Shown piece by piece: positions 1 through 6,102 of a stretch of 6,303 bases of DNA (the first letter of the stretch is position 1; the number at the start of each line of letters is the position of its first letter). The notes below the pieces were generated by a model. The model was not told the origin of the DNA and searched no databases. It saw only the letters and a program-made list of their open reading frames with translations. Position numbers and translations under genes: made by a program. The stretch is taken from the NCBI GenBank assembly GCA_009786275.1, contig WQTL01000369.1, positions 1 through 6,303 on the forward strand, read 5' to 3'. The DNA is from Bacillota bacterium (GTDB lineage Bacteria > Bacillota > Clostridia > Oscillospirales > Acutalibacteraceae).

Positions 1-92
1 CCAGTGAGCAACGTCGCCGCAGGTGACGCTTGCGAACGTTTGGGGGAGATGTCGCGTAGCCGCCGTAGAGCGGCGTAGTGCGACAGAGGGGG
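1..92. repeat. Hairpin-rich intergenic element, probably a dispersed repeat
   Basis: The sequence shows two nested structures. The first is a 7-bp hairpin with one G-T pair (arms 12-18 and 22-28, loop 19-21). The second has outer arms TGTCGC (50-55) and GCGACA (80-85) and an inner stem GCCGC (59-63) with GCGGC (70-74). The second hairpin is flanked by purine runs that mirror each other, GGGGGAGA (42-49) and AGAGGGGG (85-92). This pattern resembles palindromic intergenic repeats that I recall as frequent in clostridial genomes; that is memory and was not searched. One forward frame is open from base 1 to a TAG at 76-78, so the tail of an upstream gene cannot be fully excluded. It has no recognisable protein content. 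Confidence 0.5.
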
Positions 93-117
93 TGTAAAAA
101 GAAGCGCAACAAAACAT

Positions 118-146
118 TTGCATTTCCCCGCAAACCGTGCTATACT
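118..146 (+). promoter_or_regulatory. Promoter of the sugar-use operon
   Basis: A -10 box TATACT lies at 141-146, preceded by TG at 138-139, which makes an extended -10. A weak -35 box TTGCAT lies at 118-123 with an ideal 17-base spacer. Transcription would begin near 152-155, leaving a short leader of about 25 bases before the ATG at 178. The inverted pair TTTGC (117-121) and GCAAA (130-134) sits on the -35 and spacer and could be part of an operator. The poor -35 with an extended -10 fits a regulated promoter. No regulator gene is in the window. Confidence 0.65.
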
Positions 147-165
147 ATTAAAAAATAATTGCTAC

Positions 166-172
166 AAGGAGG
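166..172 (+). promoter_or_regulatory. Ribosome binding site of the fusion gene
   Basis: AAGGAGG lies 5 bases before the ATG at 178. It settles the start: the in-frame TTG at 118 lies inside the predicted -35 box and has no such site. Confidence 0.85.
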
Positions 173-177
173 CACAG

Positions 178-2169
178 ATGGCCAGATTCATCACCTCCGC
201 CTTCGCGGACGAGGCGGCGCAGGATCTTTCGGCGCAGATCGCGGCGTGCAAAGCAAACGGCATCTCGGCAATCGAGATGCGGGGCGTCAACGGGGAGAAC
301 GTCTCGGACATCACCCCGGCGCAGGCAAAGGAGTTCAAGCGGCAGCTGGACGCGGCGGACATCGCGGTGTCGTCCATCGGCTCGCGCTACGGCAAATGCG
401 ACTTCGATTTCGAGGAGTTCAAGCAGACCGTGGAGGTCGCGAACATCCTGGAGGCGCAGTACATCCGCATGTTCAGCTTCTACGGCGGCACGCGGGAGGA
501 GCGCTTCGGCTGGGTGAAGCAGATGGCCGACTACGCGGCCTCCCAGGGCGTGAAGTGCTGCCACGAGAACGAGAGCCATATCTACGGCGAATCCCCCGAG
601 GCCTGCAAGGAGCTGCTGGACTTCTGCGGCGAGAACCTCGGCTGCGTGTTCGATTTCGCGAACTTCCTGGGCTGCGGCTACGACACCATGGCGGCCTACG
701 AGCTCCTCAAGCCCTACATCACGTATTTCCACGTCAAGGACTACTGCACGGATTGGAAGCAGACCGTGCCCGCGGGCTGGGGCGCGGGCCGCATCGCAGA
801 GATCCTCGCCGACTTCGACGAGTCCACCTACGGCAACGTGTGGCTTTCGATTGAGCCCCACCTGAAGGTCTTCGACGGCATGGACGCCTTCGACCCCGAG
901 ACGAAGAAAAAGCTGGAGGAGAAGCAGGCCTACGCCACCCATGAGGAATCCTTCAAGGCGGCGGCGGACGCCCTGCACGAGGTCATCGCGCAGGCGCAGC
1001 CCGTGGCTGTGGGGATCGTCGGCTTCGGCGGCATGGGCAGCGGGCATATGCGCAACTACCTCAGCGGGCAGAACAAGGGCATGCGCTTCGTGGCCGCGGC
1101 GGATATCGACCCCGGCCGCCTGGAGGCCGCGCAGGAGTGCCTGCCCGGCATCGCGGTCTACGGCAGCGCCGAGGCGCTCATCGCCGGGGGGCTGTGCAAC
1201 GCCATCGTCATCGCCACGCCCCACTATTTCCACCCGCCCATCGCCATCAAGGCCCTGGAGGCCGGGCTGCACGTGCTCACCGAGAAGCCCGCGGGGGTCT
1301 ACACCAAGCAGGTGCGGGAGATGAACGAGGCCGCCGCGAAGTCCGGCAAAATCTTCGCCATCATGTATAACCAGCGCTCCTCGCCCGCGCACCAGAAGAT
1401 ACGAGAGATCATGCAAAGCGGCGCGTACGGCGAGGTCAAGCGCGTGGTGTGGATCATCACCAACTGGTACCGCACACAGGCCTACTACAACTCCGGCGGG
1501 TGGCGCGCCACCTGGTCGGGCGAGGGCGGCGGCGTGCTGATCAACCAGGATCCCCACCAGCTGGACCTGTGGCAGTGGTTCTGCGGCATGCCCAATAAGA
1601 TCACCGCCAACTGTTACGAGGGCAAGTGGCACGACATCGAGGTGGAGGACGACGTGACCATCTACGCCGAGTACCCCAACGGGGCCACCGGCCTGTTCGT
1701 CACCACCACGGGCGAGGCCGAGGGCACCAACCGCCTGGAAATCGACATGGACAGGGGCAAGCTCATCTTCGAGGGCGGCAAGATCACCCTCAAGGAATTC
1801 AGCTGCTCCACGAAGGAGCACATCTTCGGCTCCGGCGAGGGCTTCGGCAAAATCCGGAGCGAGACGCGGGTGATCGAGACCGGCGGCAACCCCGTCTCCG
1901 ACCACGCCATGGTCTCCAACGCCTTCATCCGGGCCGTCCGGAACAACGACCCGGGCCTGCTCTACGCCCGGGGCGAGGAGGGCATCAACGGGCTGAGCAT
2001 CTCCAACGCCGCGCACCTTTCCGCCTGGCTGGGCCGCCCCGTGGAGCTGCCCGTGGACGAGGACCTCTACTGGGCCGAGCTGCAAAAGAAAATCGCGGGC
2101 TCCAAAGCGAAGGCCGAAGCGGCGCAGGGCGTCACGATGGACCTGAGCAAGAGCTTCAGCGGAACATGA
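178..2169 (+). CDS. Two-domain protein: xylose isomerase-like TIM barrel fused to Gfo/Idh/MocA oxidoreductase
   Basis: The protein has 663 residues. Residues 1 to about 270 form an AP-endonuclease-2/xylose-isomerase-like TIM barrel. Its likely metal ligands are E130 (in CHENE), D159 (FDFAN), H185 (FHVKD) and E226 (SIEPH), the E-D-H-E set of sugar epimerases, isomerases and inosose dehydratases. From about residue 276 to the end is a Gfo/Idh/MocA oxidoreductase. It has a Rossmann motif GFGGMG (282-287), D309 at the end of strand 2 (suggesting NAD over NADP), the signature EKP with probable catalytic K370, and GGGVLINQDPHQLD (450-463) with probable catalytic H460. Each half has the length of a complete stand-alone enzyme, and the join (AQAQPVA) is short. 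The expected chemistry is oxidation of a sugar or polyol hydroxyl to a ketone, plus isomerisation, dehydration or cleavage by the barrel; the order and substrate are unknown. It is probably cytosolic, with no signal peptide. It is the first gene of a likely operon with two sugar symporters. Fold assignment is firm and function is inferred. Confidence 0.92.
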   Translation: MARFITSAFADEAAQDLSAQIAACKANGISAIEMRGVNGENVSDITPAQAKEFKRQLDAADIAVSSIGSRYGKCDFDFEEFKQTVEVANILEAQYIRMFSFYGGTREERFGWVKQMADYAASQGVKCCHENESHIYGESPEACKELLDFCGENLGCVFDFANFLGCGYDTMAAYELLKPYITYFHVKDYCTDWKQTVPAGWGAGRIAEILADFDESTYGNVWLSIEPHLKVFDGMDAFDPETKKKLEEKQAYATHEESFKAAADALHEVIAQAQPVAVGIVGFGGMGSGHMRNYLSGQNKGMRFVAAADIDPGRLEAAQECLPGIAVYGSAEALIAGGLCNAIVIATPHYFHPPIAIKALEAGLHVLTEKPAGVYTKQVREMNEAAAKSGKIFAIMYNQRSSPAHQKIREIMQSGAYGEVKRVVWIITNWYRTQAYYNSGGWRATWSGEGGGVLINQDPHQLDLWQWFCGMPNKITANCYEGKWHDIEVEDDVTIYAEYPNGATGLFVTTTGEAEGTNRLEIDMDRGKLIFEGGKITLKEFSCSTKEHIFGSGEGFGKIRSETRVIETGGNPVSDHAMVSNAFIRAVRNNDPGLLYARGEEGINGLSISNAAHLSAWLGRPVELPVDEDLYWAELQKKIAGSKAKAEAAQGVTMDLSKSFSGT

Positions 2170-2181
2170 TATAGAGATCGA

Positions 2182-2250
2182 TGTAGGGGGCGGCGTCCCC
2201 GACGCCCCAGGATATTTTAGCCTAGGGATGTCCGGAGGCCGTCCCCTACA
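2182..2250. repeat. Imperfect inverted repeat between the fusion gene and the HAD gene
   Basis: TGTAGGGG (2182-2189) is answered by CCCCTACA (2243-2250). The match continues inward for about 17 positions with two mismatches. Inside the left arm is a smaller perfect hairpin, GGCGTC (2192-2197), loop CCC, GACGCC (2201-2206). The element fills most of the 95-base gap in the operon and ends 3 bases before the ribosome binding site of the HAD gene. It looks like a miniature palindromic repeat inserted between co-transcribed genes. It lacks a T-run and so is not a standard terminator. It could weaken or protect the transcript locally. Confidence 0.6.
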
Positions 2251-2264
2251 AACAGGTGAAACAT

Positions 2265-2900
2265 ATGACCTTCCTCTTCGACCTCTTTTTCACCCTCGTG
2301 ACCTCCCAGACCCACGTATCCGACCACGAGATAACGATCCTGGGCATCTCCTGGGCCCAGTGGGAGCGCTGCGTGCAGGAAAGCGGCGCTTACCTCGGCC
2401 GCGTGACGGCGCCCAAGGAGATCCTGCGGGAGATCGTGCGCTGTTCGGGCAGAACGGTCAGCGAGGAGGACCTGCGGCGGATGTGCGGGCGGCGCATCCT
2501 GCGGGTGTGGGACATCGTGACCGGGGTGGAGCCCGAAATCCTCGATACCCTGCGTGCCCTCAAGGCGCGCGGGGATCGGCTTTGCCTTGTCAGCAACGCC
2601 GATACCATCGACGCGCTGCCCTGGACGGCCACGCCCCTGGCCCCGCTGTTCGACCACGCGGTCTTCTCCTGCGACGTGCATCTGCAGAAGCCCGACCCGG
2701 AGATTTACCTGTTGGCGGCCAGGCGCATGGGCGCGCGCCCGGAGGCTTGCGTATTCGTGGGCGACGGCGGCTCCAACGAGCTGGCCGGGGCCAAGGCCGT
2801 GGGCATGCGCACGGTGCAGGCCCGCCATTTCCTCCAAAGGGACGCGCTGGGCGCGGACGATACGATCGACCGGTTCGAGGATATTTTGGACATCCGGTGA
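2265..2900 (+). CDS. HAD-superfamily hydrolase with atypical motifs
   Basis: The protein has 211 residues and is a Rossmann-fold HAD hydrolase with an alpha-helical cap between motifs I and II (subfamily IA layout). Motif I is FDLFFTL with nucleophile D6, but the second Asp of the usual DxDxT is F8. Motif II is LVSN (S110). Motif III is K142 in LQKPDP. Motif IV is VGDGGSNE with D167, and E172 where the second Asp usually stands. Loss of the motif I acid/base Asp is seen in haloacid dehalogenase-like members and argues against assuming an ordinary phosphatase. The start is ATG 2265 because AGGTG (2254-2258) sits 6 bases upstream. The GTG at 2256 would add three residues but overlaps that site. 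It lies between the fusion enzyme and the transporters, so a role on a sugar phosphate or a side product is possible but not shown. Substrate is unknown. Confidence 0.85.
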   Translation: MTFLFDLFFTLVTSQTHVSDHEITILGISWAQWERCVQESGAYLGRVTAPKEILREIVRCSGRTVSEEDLRRMCGRRILRVWDIVTGVEPEILDTLRALKARGDRLCLVSNADTIDALPWTATPLAPLFDHAVFSCDVHLQKPDPEIYLLAARRMGARPEACVFVGDGGSNELAGAKAVGMRTVQARHFLQRDALGADDTIDRFEDILDIR

Positions 2901-2910
2901 GGGGGAGAAA

Positions 2911-4494
2911 ATGAACGAGGAATCCAAAGCGAAGGTCCGTTACGCGTTTCAACACCCCGTCCGATGGCTGCGGGGGGACGGCCTGCCGCCCGAGAACATC
3001 ACGCCCTTCGAGAAGGCCACGCAGCTGCTCTCGCGGGGCTTAAGCGGGTTCATGAACGGGTTCACGGAGACGAAGAAACGCAATTTCCTTTACTTCGGCA
3101 CGGGCGAGGGCAAGGTGACGCCCGCCATGACGAGCATCACCGGGGTGATCGCCTCCACCTGGGACGCCGTCAACGACCCGCTGGTGGGCTCCTACATGGA
3201 CGCCCATCCCTGGAAAATGCGAACGCACATCCGGCTCATGCGCGTCAGCGCCGCGATCGGGCCGTTTTTCTCCCTGTTCAACATGCTCAACCTGGGGCTC
3301 TCCCCGTGGACACGCGCGATCCTCTGGCTGCTGACGGGGGTTTTCACGGAGACCCTGGGCACGTTCAGCGGCGTATCGGGCACCAAATTCACGGCGGGGG
3401 TCACCCCCTACACGCGTGAGCGCAGGAAGCTGCAAAACTGGAACAATATAGGCCGGTTCATGGGCTCCGCGCTTTCCGCCATACCGATGCTCCTCATGGG
3501 CCTGCGGGACGTGCTGGGCATCACGGACTACCAGATCTTCCTCGTCGGCGGGCTGATCACGCTGCCCTTCGCGCTGACAGGCAACCTGCTGCCCAGCTTC
3601 ATGCGCCAGCGCGTGGAGTTCCCCGCCAAGCCCCAGGAGGACAAATACCCGGGCGAGCGGCCCCTGAAGAGGGCCTGGTTTTTCATCAGGGATACGGCGC
3701 GGGACGTGGCGTACAGCTTTTCCATCATGCGGCACAACGGCTGGTTTATCCGCAACATCATCGCCGGGTTCATCACGGTCTTCACCCCCAGCATCGACAG
3801 CATGTATTTCTACCGCTTCCTCGTGCAGCCCATCAAAATTTTCGGCAAGGAGTTCAAGGGCGAGGGCATCTTCTCCCTGAAGAACTCCACCATCACCATC
3901 CCCGGCACCCTGCTGATGCCCTTCGCGCAAAGCGCCATCCGGCGGGCGGGGGGCGAGAAGAACATGGTGCTGGTCAACCATGCCACGAAGATCGTCACCT
4001 ACCTGCTGCGCTACCTGGTGGGCTACAAAACCTTCCCGCGGCTGCTGTTCATGTACCTGATGGAGATGATCGAGGACATCCCCCACCACTGGGTGTCCGT
4101 GGCCAGCGGGGTGATCGATTACCAGATGTTCGACTACGTGGAGTGGAAAACCGGCGTGCGCAGCGAGGGGGTCTCCATGGCCGTCACCGCCATGACCGCC
4201 AAGCTGGTGACCAACAACGTGGGCCAGGTGGTCAACAACGCGATGATGCAGTGGAGCGGCTTTTTGGGCACCACGGACAAGGACGGCCACGAGCTGACCG
4301 CCGCAGACCAGCCCAAACGCTTCCTCGATATCGTCTGGCCGCTGATCTGCCTGTGCCCGGTATTCGACGAGACGGTATATCTGCTGCTCCGGGCCTTCTG
4401 GAAGCCGCCGGCCCACCAGGAACAGATGGAGGCCGAGCTGGTGGAGCGCCGGGCCCTGGCGAAAAAGCTGGCGGAAGAGGAGGGGCGCGCATGA
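2911..4494 (+). CDS. GPH/MelB-type MFS sugar symporter (first of a pair)
   Basis: The protein has 527 residues and is an integral membrane transporter of the glycoside-pentoside-hexuronide:cation symporter family. Two family signatures are clear: WDAVNDPLVGSYMD (84-97, the TM2 to loop 2-3 motif) and DYVEWKTGVRSEG (408-420, the C-half counterpart). Many hydrophobic segments lie between them (for example about 113-130, 134-154, 181-200, 207-228 and 280-296). It is longer than the usual 450-480 residues, owing to a polar N-terminal tail of about 35 residues, an insertion around 308-328 and a charged C-terminal tail of about 30 residues. The segment where TM1 should lie (about 41-66) carries ETKKR and is unusually polar. 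Translation starts at ATG 2911, 10 bases after the HAD stop, with a G-rich site GAGGGGGAG (2899-2907). The frame is open further upstream, but only inside the HAD gene. The likely role is uptake of a sugar or glycoside; the substrate and coupling ion are unknown. Confidence 0.88.
   Translation: MNEESKAKVRYAFQHPVRWLRGDGLPPENITPFEKATQLLSRGLSGFMNGFTETKKRNFLYFGTGEGKVTPAMTSITGVIASTWDAVNDPLVGSYMDAHPWKMRTHIRLMRVSAAIGPFFSLFNMLNLGLSPWTRAILWLLTGVFTETLGTFSGVSGTKFTAGVTPYTRERRKLQNWNNIGRFMGSALSAIPMLLMGLRDVLGITDYQIFLVGGLITLPFALTGNLLPSFMRQRVEFPAKPQEDKYPGERPLKRAWFFIRDTARDVAYSFSIMRHNGWFIRNIIAGFITVFTPSIDSMYFYRFLVQPIKIFGKEFKGEGIFSLKNSTITIPGTLLMPFAQSAIRRAGGEKNMVLVNHATKIVTYLLRYLVGYKTFPRLLFMYLMEMIEDIPHHWVSVASGVIDYQMFDYVEWKTGVRSEGVSMAVTAMTAKLVTNNVGQVVNNAMMQWSGFLGTTDKDGHELTAADQPKRFLDIVWPLICLCPVFDETVYLLLRAFWKPPAHQEQMEAELVERRALAKKLAEEEGRA
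4478..4483 (+). promoter_or_regulatory. Ribosome binding site of the second symporter, inside the first
   Basis: AGGAGG lies 7 bases before the ATG at 4491 and within the last codons of the preceding gene. With the ATGA overlap at 4491-4494 it supports coupled translation of the two transporters. Confidence 0.8.
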
Positions 4495-5933
4495 CGGCCG
4501 TGACGGAAGGGGCGCCGCAAAACGGCGCGGAGGACCTCACACAGCAGACCAAGTACGTCAGCTTCAAGGAGCAGATGGCCTTCAACCTCAGCGCGTTTTT
4601 CCGGGACATGTCCTATGCCGTCATGGGCATGGCCAACTATTTCTATATGGACGTGCTGGGCCTGGAGGGCTTCAAGCTGGCCTTTTTGCAGTGGGCGCAG
4701 AAGCTCTGGGACGGCATCAACGACCCCATCATGGGCGCGTATTTCGACCGCCGCACCTATACGGACGAAAAGGCGCGGCGCTTTTTCAAGACCACGGGCG
4801 TGCCCATCGCCGTCCTGCTGGTGCTGATGTTCTCCCCCTTCCGCTTCAGCGGCACGGAGAACACGGACACCTGGCTGCGCATGATTTTCATCCTGCTGTG
4901 CTATATCCCCTTTGAGGCCATGCACACCATCAACGGCACGGCCTTCATGAGCTACTACAACTCCATCACGCCCAACATACAGGAGCGCGGCGGGGTGATC
5001 GCCCGCTCGCGGATGTTCTCCAACATGGGCAGCGCCGTGGCGGGCAGCGGCGGCCTCGTGTCCATCCTGCTGGGTTTTTTCCCCAAGGACGACGTGCGGG
5101 CCAAGACCTGGATATATCTCGGCATGGCGCTGTTCGTGGCGGGCTGCTTCGTGGTATACAACACCCTGATGTACACCAAGGTGCGCGAGCGCATCGTCGC
5201 CCCGCCCCAGCAGGAGCGGCAGAAGATCATGAGCATCTTCAAGGGGCTGCTGCGCAACAAGCTCTTCCTGATCATGATCGCCTCCAACACCATCGGGGGG
5301 CTTATCAGCGCGGGCAACACGGGCATGTATTTCTACGACTACAACGTGGGCAACACCATCTGGCAGACGGTGCTGGGCCTGGCGGGCTTCCCCGCGCTGC
5401 TCCTTGCGACATGGCTGACCCCCAAGCTCTGCGAGCGCATGGAGAAGCGCAACATCGTGCTGGTATGCGCCCTTTCGCAAATTCTGATCAGCGCCCTGTA
5501 CCTCGCCGTGGGCTACCGGTCGAAGGCCTTCATCGCCGTGCAGTCCTTCCTTTCCGCCATCCCGGGTTCCGTGCGCGGCATGCTGTACTGGTCCATGATC
5601 GCCGACAGCGTGGACTACCTGGAATGGCGCACGGGCAAGCGCAACGACGGCTCCATCTACGCCGTGGAGGGCCTGATGGGCAAGCTCATCGGGGCCTTCG
5701 GCGCCACCTCCACCGCGATCATCCTCAAAATCATCAAGTTCCGGCGTAACGCCCTGGAGCAGACCCCCGCCACCCTGCGCGGCTTATTCGTGCTGCCCCT
5801 TGCCGTGGGCATGGTGAGCACCGCCGTGTCGTCCATCCCGTATTTCTTCTATGACCTGACGCGCAAGGGCCACGCGAAGATCATCGAGGAGCTGAAGGAG
5901 AGGGCAGGGGAGGAAGCTGAAGCGATAGTCTAG
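4491..5933 (+). CDS. GPH/MelB-type MFS sugar symporter (second of a pair)
   Basis: The protein has 480 residues, normal for the glycoside-pentoside-hexuronide:cation symporter family. The N-half motif is WDGINDPIMGAYFDRR (73-88). The C-half motif is ADSVDYLEWRTGKRNDG (371-387), followed by the typical helix with K398 in GLMGKLIGAFG. About twelve membrane segments can be drawn. TM1 (about 37-58) looks normal, unlike in its neighbour. The N-terminal 25 residues and C-terminal 25 residues are polar and probably cytoplasmic. The start at ATG 4491 overlaps the preceding stop by four bases (ATGA) and has AGGAGG 7 bases upstream; the open frame extending further 5' is only the overlap with the first symporter. 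The two proteins share family motifs but are clearly different in sequence, so they are divergent paralogues and not a recent duplication. The likely job is cation-coupled sugar or glycoside import; specificity cannot be read. Confidence 0.92.
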   Translation: MTAVTEGAPQNGAEDLTQQTKYVSFKEQMAFNLSAFFRDMSYAVMGMANYFYMDVLGLEGFKLAFLQWAQKLWDGINDPIMGAYFDRRTYTDEKARRFFKTTGVPIAVLLVLMFSPFRFSGTENTDTWLRMIFILLCYIPFEAMHTINGTAFMSYYNSITPNIQERGGVIARSRMFSNMGSAVAGSGGLVSILLGFFPKDDVRAKTWIYLGMALFVAGCFVVYNTLMYTKVRERIVAPPQQERQKIMSIFKGLLRNKLFLIMIASNTIGGLISAGNTGMYFYDYNVGNTIWQTVLGLAGFPALLLATWLTPKLCERMEKRNIVLVCALSQILISALYLAVGYRSKAFIAVQSFLSAIPGSVRGMLYWSMIADSVDYLEWRTGKRNDGSIYAVEGLMGKLIGAFGATSTAIILKIIKFRRNALEQTPATLRGLFVLPLAVGMVSTAVSSIPYFFYDLTRKGHAKIIEELKERAGEEAEAIV

Positions 5934-5942
5934 TTTTCAGTA

Positions 5943-5964
5943 GAGACGCATGGCAATGCGTCTC
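5943..5964. repeat. Perfect 9-bp hairpin after the operon
   Basis: GAGACGCAT (5943-5951) pairs perfectly with ATGCGTCTC (5956-5964) around a 4-base GGCA loop, starting 9 bases after the stop of the second symporter. The following bases are CCGTCGCACC with no T-run, so it is not a canonical intrinsic terminator. The position suits a 3'-end stabiliser or a weak terminator. The shape also suits a dispersed palindromic repeat. Confidence 0.6.
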
Positions 5965-5978
5965 CCGTCGCACCAGTT

Positions 5979-6010
5979 GTAAAATTTATGAACTAATTAT
6001 AAATTTTTAC
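5979..6010. other. AT-rich near-palindrome upstream of the groES promoter
   Basis: GTAAAATTTAT (5979-5989) and ATAAATTTTTAC (5999-6010) are inverted copies differing by one extra A/T, separated by 9 bases. It lies just upstream of the groES -35 box. It could act as an AT-rich upstream promoter element, form a weak stem, or simply reflect AT-rich composition. Confidence 0.35.
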
Positions 6011-6019
6011 TTTACCCCC

Positions 6020-6048
6020 TTGATTTTTCCAATAAAGCAGGCTATAAT
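6020..6048 (+). promoter_or_regulatory. Sigma-A-type promoter of groES
   Basis: The -35 box TTGATT (6020-6025) and perfect -10 box TATAAT (6043-6048) are separated by an ideal 17 bases. Transcription would begin near 6054-6057, at the left edge of the CIRCE operator. Confidence 0.9.
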
Positions 6049-6052
6049 AGAA

Positions 6053-6079
6053 TTAGCACTCGAGATAGCGGAGTGCTAA
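6053..6079. promoter_or_regulatory. CIRCE operator (HrcA binding site)
   Basis: TTAGCACTC (6053-6061), 9 bases, GAGTGCTAA (6071-6079) match the CIRCE consensus exactly. HrcA, a heat-shock repressor that depends on GroEL for activity, binds this element and represses groESL and dnaK operons in many Gram-positive bacteria. Overlap with the predicted start of transcription fits repression and places the element in the 5' leader of the mRNA. The hrcA gene is not in the window. Confidence 0.97.
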
Positions 6080-6102
6080 TTCTTTGCTTATAATTATTAT
6101 TT

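Noticed and set aside
118..177. Longer N-terminus of the fusion protein from a TTG at 118
   Set aside because: The TTG lies inside the predicted -35 box, upstream of the expected transcript start, and the added residues do not resemble the family. ATG 178 has a strong ribosome binding site.
148..2085. A 645-codon open frame on the minus strand opposite the fusion gene
   Set aside because: It is a shadow caused by GC-rich codon use on the + strand. Its translation is rich in Val, Gly, His, Arg and Leu with no recognisable domain, and the + strand frame has clear motifs, a promoter and a ribosome binding site.
2554..2910. N-terminal extension of the first symporter into the HAD gene
   Set aside because: The stretch is the out-of-frame reading of the HAD gene, rich in Arg, Pro and Ala, with no transporter features. 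ATG 2911 has a ribosome binding site and fits the family.
4143..4490. N-terminal extension of the second symporter into the first
   Set aside because: It is a shadow of the first symporter. The ATGA overlap and AGGAGG place the start at 4491.
3040..5480. Long minus-strand open frames opposite the two symporters (3040-4416 and 4134-5480)
   Set aside because: They are low-complexity His-, Gly- and Val-rich translations typical of the antisense of GC-rich genes, with no family features.
5943..5964. Canonical rho-independent terminator
   Set aside because: The stem is good, but no T-run follows it (CCGTCGCACC), so it was listed as a hairpin repeat with only possible end-of-transcript function.
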